A DNA stretch of 9,530 nt from Planctomycetaceae bacterium (GTDB lineage: Bacteria > Planctomycetota > Planctomycetia > Pirellulales > UBA1268): NCBI GenBank assembly GCA_947453875.1, contig CANGIH010000063.1, positions 1 to 9,530 on the forward strand. Reading direction: 5' to 3'. The notes beneath the pieces were generated by a model. The model saw nothing but the letters and a program-made list of their open reading frames with translations. It did no database searches and had not been told where the DNA came from. The position numbers were made by a program, and so were the translations under genes. Below are positions 1-6,396 of this stretch, piece by piece. The first letter of the stretch is position 1. Every line of letters starts with the position of its first letter.

Positions 1-1
1 C

Positions 2-661
2 GTGAAGGACAACCTCGTCCGCCAGGCCCGGTGGAACGACCGCAGCCAGTTCATGGGCTGCGAGCTCCGCGAACGGACACTCGGCGTGATCGGCTTCGGC
101 GGCATCGGGAGGGCGCTGGTGAAGCTCCTGGCCGGGTTTGGGATGAATCCGCCGCTCGTCTACGATCCCTTGGCCTCCGCGGCGGTGGTCGAGGCGAACG
201 GAGCCAGGAGCGTGGGGCTCGACGAACTCCTCGCCAGGGCCGATTTTGTCTCGATCCACTGCCCCCTCACCGACGAAACTCGCAACCTCATCGGTCCCCG
301 TGAGCTCGCCCTCATGAAGCCGGGTTCGTATCTCATCAATACCGCCCGGGGGGGCATCGTCGACGAAGCCGCGCTCACCGAAGCGCTTGCCACGCGGCAG
401 ATCGCCGGCGCCGCCCTCGACTGTTTCGCCGAGGAACCGCTCACTGCCCCGCCGGTGTTTGCCGGTTTCGACAACGTTCTCCTCGCGCCACACTGCATCG
501 CCTGGACCGACGAGATGTTCCGTGACATCGGCCGCACCGCCTGCCAGTCGATCGTCGACCTCGCGGCGGGCACGACGCCCCGCGGGGTGGTCAACCCGGA
601 GGTGTTCAGTCGCCCCGGCTTCGTCGAGAAGTGGCGGCGACTGTCGGCTCGCGCGTCTTGA
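2..661 (+). CDS. D-2-hydroxyacid dehydrogenase, NAD-binding and C-terminal part (5' end outside window)
   Basis: This is the C-terminal 219 residues of a D-isomer-specific 2-hydroxyacid dehydrogenase (the phosphoglycerate/glycerate dehydrogenase superfamily), which oxidises or reduces 2-hydroxy acids with NAD(P). The nucleotide-binding motif GFGGIG lies at residues 31-36 of the visible part. An acidic residue follows the second strand (D55, in VYDP) and suggests preference for NAD over NADP. The catalytic triad of the family is visible: R116 in NTARGGIVDE, E145 in AEEPL and H164 in APHC. The GTG at base 2 is probably an internal valine, because the family's N-terminal catalytic half (about 100 residues) is missing and must lie left of the window. 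The substrate cannot be read from this part. The next gene starts 51 bases downstream on the same strand, so the two could share a transcript. Confidence 0.93.
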   Translation: MKDNLVRQARWNDRSQFMGCELRERTLGVIGFGGIGRALVKLLAGFGMNPPLVYDPLASAAVVEANGARSVGLDELLARADFVSIHCPLTDETRNLIGPRELALMKPGSYLINTARGGIVDEAALTEALATRQIAGAALDCFAEEPLTAPPVFAGFDNVLLAPHCIAWTDEMFRDIGRTACQSIVDLAAGTTPRGVVNPEVFSRPGFVEKWRRLSARAS

Positions 662-712
662 CTTTCAGCGTATCCCGATCCCTGATCACATCCCACGAGG
701 AGATCATTCGTC

Positions 713-1777
713 ATGAAAAAGCTGCTGTCTGCGTGGAGCGTCCCGGGGGCCGTTCTGGCTGTCGCCTGTGTCACGCTGCTCGCGGCGGGGGCTGGGCACG
801 CGGCGCCGCCGATCGTGCCGCCGGGGGCGGTGCCGAAGAAGCTCTTCGAGTCGAAGGTGCTCACCGAAGGGGTGGCGGTGGCGGCGGATGGGCAGGTCTA
901 TTTCAGCGAGATCACCTTCTCCCACCGCTCGCGGGACGAGCAGGGCTCGATCGAGGCCGGCTTCATCTGGCACTACGATCCGTCGACAGGCAAGGCGGAG
1001 ATCTTCCGCTCACCGAGCGGGATGTCGAACGGGATCAAGTTCGACGCGGCCGGCAACATGATCGTCGCCGAGGGGGCCGACTTCGGCGGGCGGAGGGTGA
1101 CGCGTACCGACATGGCCACCGGCAAGGCGCGGATCATCGCCGCGCTCCACGACGGGCAGCCGCTCAATTCCCCCAACGACATCACGATCGACGAGAAGGG
1201 GCGGATCTATTTCAGCGATCCCCGGTATGCGGGGCATGAGCCGATCGACCAGCCCCTCGAGGCGGTCTACCGGATCGACACCGACGGCTCGCTCCACCGG
1301 ATCATCACCGATGCCGGCAAACCGAACGGCGTCTCCATCTCCCCCGATCAGAAGACGCTGTACGTGGTCAGCAACGACAACGGCGGCACGGCGATCGGCC
1401 GGTTTGCCAATGCCGACGGGAAGGGGACGATTCCGCTGCGGAAGGGGCTGATGGCGCTGCTGGCCTACGATCTCCACGACGACGGCACGGCCACCTTCCG
1501 CAAGACGCTCGTCGACTATGCGCCGTTCGACGGCCCCGATGGCCTGGTGGTCGACACGGAGGGAAATCTCTACGTCGCCGTCCGTGCGGAGAATCGCCCG
1601 GGAATCTGCGTCTATTCGCCCGAGGGAGAGGAGCTCGCCTACATCCCCACCGAGGTGCCGACAAACGTGGGATTCGGTCGCGGCAAGGATGCCTCGCTCC
1701 TCTACATCACGGCCGGGGCGAGTCTTTATTCCATCCGGGTCAACCGGGAGGGCTATCACCTGCCGGCGGCCAGGTAG
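713..1777 (+). CDS. Exported SMP-30/gluconolactonase-like beta-propeller protein
   Basis: This is a 354-residue protein with an N-terminal signal peptide (MKKLL, a hydrophobic core at residues 10-28, probable cleavage after GHA near residue 30), so it acts outside the cytoplasm. The mature part has the six-bladed propeller pattern of the SMP-30/gluconolactonase/LRE family, with repeated strands of the type DGxxYFS. Likely metal-site residues of the family are present: E52 (TEG), N155 (NSPND), N205 (KPNG) and D276 (GPDG). The family hydrolyses sugar lactones or related esters; the exact substrate is unknown here. The ATG has an AGGAG ribosome site at 698-702, 10 bases upstream. It follows a hydroxyacid dehydrogenase gene by 51 bases, consistent with a sugar-acid pathway, but the dehydrogenase is cytoplasmic and this protein is exported, so direct cooperation is an inference. 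Confidence 0.92.
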   Translation: MKKLLSAWSVPGAVLAVACVTLLAAGAGHAAPPIVPPGAVPKKLFESKVLTEGVAVAADGQVYFSEITFSHRSRDEQGSIEAGFIWHYDPSTGKAEIFRSPSGMSNGIKFDAAGNMIVAEGADFGGRRVTRTDMATGKARIIAALHDGQPLNSPNDITIDEKGRIYFSDPRYAGHEPIDQPLEAVYRIDTDGSLHRIITDAGKPNGVSISPDQKTLYVVSNDNGGTAIGRFANADGKGTIPLRKGLMALLAYDLHDDGTATFRKTLVDYAPFDGPDGLVVDTEGNLYVAVRAENRPGICVYSPEGEELAYIPTEVPTNVGFGRGKDASLLYITAGASLYSIRVNREGYHLPAAR

Positions 1778-1890
1778 GCCTCGGCCGGGCTCGCCTCTTT
1801 CCAGGTCGCGGCGCCGCGGAGGTTTGTCTCAGCGACATCCCCCGCACTCCCCGGGAGAGCTGGAAGCCTCCACAACATCAAGATCGCAAG

Positions 1891-1908
1891 AACTTGACAT
1901 GTCGAGTT
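1891..1908. promoter_or_regulatory. 18-base near-perfect palindrome over the -35 box of the MerR gene (candidate operator)
   Basis: The sequence AACTTGACATGTCGAGTT reads almost identically on both strands; only base pair 5/14 breaks the symmetry. It is centred on ACATGT and covers the TTGACA -35 box of the promoter in front of the regulator gene. A palindrome here is a natural site for autoregulation by the MerR-type protein encoded just downstream. MerR operators usually sit within the spacer rather than on the -35 box, so the placement would suit repression better than classical MerR activation. The function is inferred. Confidence 0.6.
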
Positions 1909-1921
1909 GTCGCCATATGAT
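1894..1921 (+). promoter_or_regulatory. Sigma-70-type promoter of the MerR-VWA unit, predicted leaderless
   Basis: TTGACA lies at 1894-1899 and TATGAT at 1916-1921, separated by 16 bases: a perfect -35 and a five-of-six -10 box. Counting seven bases past the -10 box places the transcript start at 1928, which is the A of the ATG I chose for the regulator gene. No Shine-Dalgarno sequence precedes that ATG, which agrees with a leaderless message. This also argues against a start at the in-frame TTG at 1907, which lies inside the promoter. Confidence 0.7.
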
Positions 1922-1927
1922 GCCGGC

Positions 1928-2587
1928 ATGGAAAGCGACCTCCCCACCCTGCAGGACCTTGCCGACGAGACGGGCGTCGAGCCGCGCACGATCCGCAGCT
2001 ACGTGGAGAAGGGGATCATCCCGGGGCCCGACTCCCTCGGCCGGGGCGCCCGCTACCCGCGGGAATCGCTCGACCGACTGAAGGTGTTGCAGCTGCTGCG
2101 CGATGCCGATCGCGACATCTCCCTCGATCAGGCCCGACTCCTCCTCCAGCGGCTCACTCCAACCCAACTGCGGAACATCGCCGAGGGGAAGGAACGGATC
2201 GCCGCGGCCATCGATACCGATCGACCAACTGTCCAGTCGAAAGGGGACGCCCTCGCCTACATCTCCCGGCTGAAGCTGGGATCGACGCACCAATCGCCCC
2301 AGGGCGGAGGGGCGAGACAGACGCCGCGGTCGCACGGGATGCCGACCGGCCCAGACAGCGCCGACACCACCTTCCCGGTGCTCGAACAGGCCGCCAAAGC
2401 CCTCGGTGCGCTTGTCGGCCTCACCGCCGCGACGCGGTCTGTCCGCGGGGAGAGTTGGTACAGGCTCCCCCTCACCCCCGACATCGAACTCTCCGTCCGC
2501 GGCGAGTTCGGCCCCGAACAACTTGCCCAGCTGCACAGAATCGGCGACGCGCTGCGAATCCTGCTCACAAAAGGAGCCGTGAAATGA
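1928..2587 (+). CDS. MerR-family transcriptional regulator with a novel-looking C-terminal domain
   Basis: This is a 219-residue DNA-binding protein. Residues 6-26 (PTLQDLADETGVEPRTIRSY) form the MerR helix-turn-helix, followed by the wing and second helix pair (GIIPGP, ARYPRESLDRLKVLQLLRD, to about residue 75). Residues 115-150 look like a disordered Gly/Ser/Pro linker. Residues 150-219 form a second small domain (ESWYRLPLTPDIELSVRG, then a helix ending DALRILL) that I cannot name and that may be the sensing part. It contains no cysteine, so thiol or Cys-based metal sensing in the manner of SoxR or MerR itself is unlikely. The stop overlaps the start of the VWA gene by four bases (ATGA), so the two are translationally coupled and the regulator probably controls or senses the state of the VWA protein. 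The ATG at 1928 is preferred because it coincides with the predicted transcript start. Confidence 0.88.
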   Translation: MESDLPTLQDLADETGVEPRTIRSYVEKGIIPGPDSLGRGARYPRESLDRLKVLQLLRDADRDISLDQARLLLQRLTPTQLRNIAEGKERIAAAIDTDRPTVQSKGDALAYISRLKLGSTHQSPQGGGARQTPRSHGMPTGPDSADTTFPVLEQAAKALGALVGLTAATRSVRGESWYRLPLTPDIELSVRGEFGPEQLAQLHRIGDALRILLTKGAVK

Positions 2588-3951
2588 CCCCTGCCAACCA
2601 TCCCACCTCCGGCATCCCCGGCCCGACCGGCCCCCTGCTCACCGCCCGCCTCGACCGGAGCCTCGTCAACGCAAAGGGGGGCTCCGTCCGTCATCTGATC
2701 GTCAAGGTGCAGGCTCCGGTGGATGACTCGGCGGCCACCAAGTCCCGCCAACCGCTCAACCTCGGCCTCGTGATCGACGCCTCCGGGTCGATGGCCGGGG
2801 CGCCGCTCGACGCCGCAAAGTCGGCGGCACTCGGCGTGATCGAGGCCCTCCGCGACACCGATCACCTCTCCATCGTGTCGTTTGCCTCCGACTGCATCCT
2901 CCACGCCGATGGCGTGCGGATGACCGTGGAGGGGAGGCAGACGGCCGCCGAGGCGATCCGTCCGCTCGACACCCGCGGCTCGACCGATCTCGGCGGCGGC
3001 TGGCTCCTCGGCTGCGAAGGGGTGGCGAAGCGGCAGGCGGCCGCCGATGCTCTCGAACGCAATCGGGTGATCCTCCTCTCCGACGGTCATGCCAATCAGG
3101 GGGAGTGCGATCCGGGGGTGCTCGCCAGGCATGCCCGTGCCCTCCAGGACCGCGGCGTGCTGACGTCGACCGTCGGCATCGGCACCGGCTACTCGCCGAT
3201 CCAACTCCAGGCGATCGCCGAGCAGGGAGGCGGCCGGATGCACGATGCCGAGCGGCCCGAGGAGATCGTGGAGATCGTCCTCGCCGAGCTCGCGGAGACG
3301 CTCACGACCACCGTCGAAAACGTCGAACTGCGATTGACGCTCCCCGACGGCATGACGGCCGAGATCTATGGCACCACTCCCACCACCACGACGGGCAAGC
3401 GATTCAGCGCCCTCCTCGGCGCCATGACCTCCGGCACCTCCAGGAACCTCGTCGTCAAGCTCACATGCCCCCCAGGAGCGGCCGAGAGTCGGCTGCCGAT
3501 CGCCGTGGCGGCCCGCTGGCGCACCCCCGACAGCCCTGCAGTCCATGCCTGCGAGGTCGGCTCGCTCGAGGTTCACTACGGCTCCGGCCAGGCCTGCCTG
3601 GCCCAGCCCCACGATGCGGACACCGCCAAGACGGTGGCCGAGCAGTGGCAGGCCCACATCTACCATCGGGCCATCGTCCTCAACCAGGACGGAGAGCAGG
3701 AGGCGGCAGCGACGTTCGTGGAGCGGGAGCTCAAGTATTTCTCCAGATACTGCCAGGGGATTTCCGGCACGGAGCGGTTCGTGAGGGGGATCGTCGATCT
3801 TCTCCCCTCCCTGATCACGACCTTCTCCCCCCGCGATGCCAAGGAGATGCTCCTGTCGACCTACAAGATGACCCGCGGCGAGGTCGACCGCCGCTCCATG
3901 CGGCGGGAGAGTATCGACGAGATCGTCCGTTCCCACCGCAGGAAGCAGTGA
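2584..3951 (+). CDS. Cytoplasmic von Willebrand factor A (VWA) domain protein with intact MIDAS
   Basis: This is a 455-residue protein without signal peptide or membrane segment. The VWA domain spans about residues 55-235. The metal-ion-dependent adhesion site is complete: DASGS at 65-69, T134 in RGSTDLGGG and D167 in LLSDGHANQG. After it comes a beta-rich region (about 245-340, starting TTTVENVELRLTLP) and then a helical C-terminal part (about 365-455) with a basic end, RSHRRKQ. VWA proteins of this kind bind partner proteins through a divalent metal; the partner is not evident here. The start is the ATG at 2584, with AAGGAG at 2571-2576 seven bases upstream, and it overlaps the MerR stop codon. 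The same frame stays open further upstream, but that part lies inside the regulator gene and has no ribosome site. Co-translation with the regulator suggests a shared sensing or stress function, which is an inference. Confidence 0.9.
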   Translation: MTPANHPTSGIPGPTGPLLTARLDRSLVNAKGGSVRHLIVKVQAPVDDSAATKSRQPLNLGLVIDASGSMAGAPLDAAKSAALGVIEALRDTDHLSIVSFASDCILHADGVRMTVEGRQTAAEAIRPLDTRGSTDLGGGWLLGCEGVAKRQAAADALERNRVILLSDGHANQGECDPGVLARHARALQDRGVLTSTVGIGTGYSPIQLQAIAEQGGGRMHDAERPEEIVEIVLAELAETLTTTVENVELRLTLPDGMTAEIYGTTPTTTTGKRFSALLGAMTSGTSRNLVVKLTCPPGAAESRLPIAVAARWRTPDSPAVHACEVGSLEVHYGSGQACLAQPHDADTAKTVAEQWQAHIYHRAIVLNQDGEQEAAATFVERELKYFSRYCQGISGTERFVRGIVDLLPSLITTFSPRDAKEMLLSTYKMTRGEVDRRSMRRESIDEIVRSHRRKQ

Positions 3952-4038
3952 TCGGAAGGCGTGATCCTGCCGATCGTCGACCTATGACACGATTGACACG
4001 CACGCCAGGCACACGGCCGTCGTAAGAAGAGGCGTTGA

Positions 4039-4061
4039 CCGCGGGCATCGCGTGCCCGCGG
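4039..4061. repeat. Perfect 9-bp hairpin between the VWA and repeat-protein genes
   Basis: CCGCGGGCA and TGCCCGCGG form a perfect 9-bp stem around a five-base loop (TCGCG). No T-run follows on the plus strand, and no A-run precedes it that would serve the minus strand, so it is not a typical Rho-independent terminator. It lies 49 bases before the ATG at 4110, in the probable 5' leader of the repeat-protein gene or in the read-through RNA from the VWA gene. It could attenuate or stabilise that RNA. Confidence 0.55.
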
Positions 4062-4109
4062 CAGATCGACACTCACCTGTCCGTCCCGGCGGACCGAGGA
4101 GATCCTCTC

Positions 4110-5321
4110 ATGCCAGGCGATGAAAAAGACGGCCAAGCGGGGCTCGACGCGCTCGGCGAAGCGGTGCTCTCTCGGGATGTGTCGGGCAGAATCCGGTTTC
4201 TGGGTCCCGCCACCGCCCGGGCCCTCGTCGGACGGTTTGCACGGCCGGTGCGCCTCGTCGGCGGGCGGGCGGAGTATGACCCCCTCGACCCGGTGTCAAA
4301 AACCAGTTGCGGCCACCTCTGCCTCGAGCCCTCCGCCGACCCGCTCAGCCACGATGACGCCGACACCGTCGGCCACTACTCGGTCCATCTGTACCTCGAC
4401 GGTCTCGAGCGACTTCCCGTTTCGGTGGCCAGGGAACTCGCCCGACACCGTGGCCACGTCTATCTCGACCGGCTGACATCGATCACCGACGGTGCCGCCG
4501 CGGCCCTCGGCACCCATCGGGGCGGGGGCCTGTCTTTCAACAACCTCCGCTCCCTGTCACCGGCAGCGGCCTTTGCGCTCGCCGGCCACGGCGGCGAGCT
4601 CTCCTTCGACAGGCTCCCCTCGCTCGGTCTCCACCAGGCGATCGGGCTCTCGAGGCATGCCTACGATCTCTATCTGGGGGGCATTCGAGCACTCGAGCCC
4701 GCCGTCGCCGTGGCCCTCGCCAGGCACCGCGGCCATCTCCACCTCAACGGACTTGCCGCGCCCAGCCCCGATGTCGCCGCGGCGATTGCTCGCCATCCGG
4801 GCTCACTCCATCTCCACAGTGTCGAGGAACTCTGTGACTCCACTGCGGAGGCTTTTGGAGCCCGGCGCGGAAATCTCTGCATCAAGAATGTCGAGCGGCT
4901 CTCCGTCCGGCAGGCCCGGAGCCTTTCCGACCATGTCGGTGGCCTGCTGCTCCTCTCCCTCGGGCGAATCGAGGATCGCGTCGCCTTCTGGCTCGGCCGC
5001 CACCGCGGCTCGCTCGATATCCGCGTGAAGGACGACGTCGGCGACCGTGTCCTCGAGGCGATCATCGGGCACCGCGGCCCGCTTCGGATCCGGGGCCTCA
5101 ACACCATCACCCCGGACCGGGCCACGATCCTCGCCAGCCAGCGCGGGATCGGGGGCCTGATCCTCTCGGAGGTCCACTCGCTCGATGTCGCCGCCGCGGC
5201 GATCCTCGCCCGGCACCGCGGGGGCTATCTCGATCTGGGGCAGTTCGATCGCTTCGGCGCCGACGCAGCCGCAGCCCTCCGCCGCCACCCCTTCCACTCC
5301 CTCGAAACCGTTGGAACGTGA
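4110..5321 (+). CDS. Protein of tandem degenerate 23-residue leucine-rich-like repeats
   Basis: This is a 403-residue soluble protein with no signal peptide or membrane segment. After an N-terminal region of about 67 residues it consists almost wholly of about 14 repeats of 23-24 residues. The consensus is roughly: Leu-x-Leu strand, G/R-L-x-x-L-S turn, then a helix x-x-A-x-A-L-A-R-H-R-G. Clear copies begin near residues 92 (VHLYLDGL), 116 (HVYLDRL), 187 (DLYLGGI), 210 (HLHLNGL) and 373 (YLDLGQF). The alternation of a short strand with an Ala-rich helix indicates a curved solenoid, so a protein-binding scaffold is likely; no catalytic motif is seen. I associate such repeats with planctomycetes but cannot name a function. 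The ATG at 4110 is chosen because AGGAG lies at 4097-4101, eight bases upstream; an in-frame TTG at 4035 has no such site. It converges on the HAD gene with a 19-base gap. Confidence 0.85.
   Translation: MPGDEKDGQAGLDALGEAVLSRDVSGRIRFLGPATARALVGRFARPVRLVGGRAEYDPLDPVSKTSCGHLCLEPSADPLSHDDADTVGHYSVHLYLDGLERLPVSVARELARHRGHVYLDRLTSITDGAAAALGTHRGGGLSFNNLRSLSPAAAFALAGHGGELSFDRLPSLGLHQAIGLSRHAYDLYLGGIRALEPAVAVALARHRGHLHLNGLAAPSPDVAAAIARHPGSLHLHSVEELCDSTAEAFGARRGNLCIKNVERLSVRQARSLSDHVGGLLLLSLGRIEDRVAFWLGRHRGSLDIRVKDDVGDRVLEAIIGHRGPLRIRGLNTITPDRATILASQRGIGGLILSEVHSLDVAAAAILARHRGGYLDLGQFDRFGADAAAALRRHPFHSLETVGT
4311..5294 (+). repeat. Protein-level tandem repeat array, unit about 69 bases (23 residues)
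   Basis: The array covers about 14 units within the repeat-protein gene. At DNA level the copies are diverged. The most constant piece is CACCGCGG/CACCGTGG (encoding H-R-G) at the end of many units, for example near 4448, 4726, 5001, 5070 and 5215. The spacings are multiples of roughly 69 bases. The divergence shows that the repeats are old and selected for fold rather than for identical sequence. Confidence 0.75.
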
Positions 5322-5340
5322 GCGACGCCCCGCGGCCCCG

Positions 5341-6201
5341 TCACCCCGACGCAGCCCGCGCCATCCGCCCCAGGATTCCCTTGACGATCACCGTCAGCAG
5401 CGATCCGGGAGAATAGTCGGCCGAGGCCATGTGGTCGATGCGATCCTCCGCGATGAGCCGCTCGAGGTGCCCCTGCGAGAGCCGCTCGTCGAACTTCTCT
5501 GGATCGAACACCGCCACCGCCTGCCCCCCCTTCTCGCGGACAAGCTTCATCGACGGGATGTCGGTGTCGCCATCCCCGAGGAACACCATCCGCTCGAAGG
5601 GGACACGCCGCTCCTGCTTCGGCATCCAAAGGTTGATCGTCGAGTTGTCCCAGACGTTGTCGATCCCCTTGTTGATCCGGAAGAGATACTGCGTCTTCGT
5701 CGTGTAGTTGATCGCCGACGCCGGCCAGACCGCCCGACCGGCATCGTCATAGGCATACGACGACGCGAACACCTTCCTGAAGCGAGGGTGGATGGAAAGG
5801 CCCTCGATCATCTCGAGAAGCCCCGATGAGACGACGAAGTGCTCGATCTCCACACCGACGCCCCGGCCGTAGGCGCCGATGTCGTCGAACCATGCCTCCA
5901 CCCCGGCAAACAGCGGCGTCCGGGCGCCATGCGTGCGGAGGAGATCCCGCGTCACGCCGATCCCCGCCCGCCCGGCGGCGGTGAGCAGCATCCGCATGTA
6001 GGTGAGCACCTGATCGCTGTCGTGCCGCTCGGCTTCGCGGTGACACTCCTCCCAGAAGCCGTCGACGTCGGTCACGCCGACACTCGGCAGAAAGCTGTGC
6101 TCGGGGAGATTGCGGGGCGCGAGCGTGCCATCGAAGTCGTAGACGAGGGCCACACGGATCGGCGTTCTCACCTCCTGCCCGACAGTCTGCCGCATCGCCA
6201 T
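5341..6201 (-). CDS. HAD-superfamily phosphatase-like hydrolase
   Basis: This is a 286-residue cytoplasmic protein with all four motifs of the haloacid dehalogenase superfamily. Motif I is DFDGT at 22-26 (nucleophile D22, acid/base D24). Motif II is VVSSG at 123-127. Motif III is a lysine in TTKTQY (K169). Motif IV is GDGDTD at 209-214, which binds Mg2+. A helical cap-like insertion lies between motifs I and II (about 35-115). The family mostly hydrolyses phosphate esters; the substrate is unknown. On the minus strand AGGAG lies at 6206-6210. It is four bases from the first ATG (6201) and ten from a second in-frame ATG at 6195, so the true start could be either. It has its own transcription: a strong terminator isolates it from the fasciclin gene upstream. 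Its 3' end converges with the repeat-protein gene. Confidence 0.9.
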   Translation of the reverse strand: MAMRQTVGQEVRTPIRVALVYDFDGTLAPRNLPEHSFLPSVGVTDVDGFWEECHREAERHDSDQVLTYMRMLLTAAGRAGIGVTRDLLRTHGARTPLFAGVEAWFDDIGAYGRGVGVEIEHFVVSSGLLEMIEGLSIHPRFRKVFASSYAYDDAGRAVWPASAINYTTKTQYLFRINKGIDNVWDNSTINLWMPKQERRVPFERMVFLGDGDTDIPSMKLVREKGGQAVAVFDPEKFDERLSQGHLERLIAEDRIDHMASADYSPGSLLTVIVKGILGRMARAASG

Positions 6202-6235
6202 GGAACTCCTCGTGATCCCCGGTCTCTCGGAAACA

Positions 6236-6256
6236 GCGGGGTGTTATACGCCCCGC
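6236..6256 (-). promoter_or_regulatory. Possible -10 box inside an inverted repeat upstream of the HAD gene
   Basis: On the minus strand TATAAC (6248-6243) is a good -10 box, but I find no convincing -35 box at the usual distance. It lies in the nine-base loop of a perfect 6-bp inverted repeat, GCGGGG/CCCCGC. Because a terminator ends the upstream transcript at 6327, the HAD gene needs a promoter in the 6202-6326 region, and this is the best candidate. A repressor could occupy the repeat. Confidence 0.4.
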
Positions 6257-6326
6257 AACCGGCACGCGTGGATCCGCCGCCTCGCGGGTCGCGGGGGTGC
6301 CCGGACCGGCGGCACGCCCCAGGAAC

Positions 6327-6366
6327 AAAAAAACGCTCCCCGGAGCCCTGGCGGCTCCGGGGAGCG
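6327..6366 (-). terminator. Rho-independent terminator of the fasciclin gene
   Basis: A perfect 14-bp GC-rich stem (arms 6334-6347 and 6353-6366, CGCTCCCCGGAGCC) with a five-base loop is followed on the minus strand by seven consecutive T (the A-run at 6327-6333). It starts 30 bases after the fasciclin stop codon. It is the only canonical intrinsic terminator in the window and separates the fasciclin transcript from the HAD gene. The plus strand has no T-run after the stem, so it acts in one direction. Confidence 0.95.
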
Positions 6367-6396
6367 TCGGTGAAACGTGCATCGACCGTGCCCCGG

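Noticed and set aside
1807..1818. Perfect 12-base palindrome CGCGGCGCCGCG after the SMP-30 gene
   Set aside because: It has no loop, so it does not form a stable RNA hairpin, and such GC palindromes are expected at this base composition. No T-run follows, so I do not call a terminator.
2257..3936. Long open frame of 559 codons on the minus strand
   Set aside because: It lies antisense to the VWA and MerR genes, which have complete family motifs and matching ribosome sites. Its product has no recognisable domain; high GC keeps antisense frames open.
3985..4000. Direct repeat TGACACG x2 with TTGACA upstream of the repeat-protein gene
   Set aside because: TTGACA at 3993-3998 has no acceptable -10 box at 16-18 bases, and the repeat is only seven bases long. 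It is too weak to list as a promoter.
4311..5294. Tandem DNA repeat or CRISPR-like array
   Set aside because: The 69-base periodicity is in the protein. The units are diverged at DNA level, contiguous and in one open frame, without constant repeats and variable spacers.
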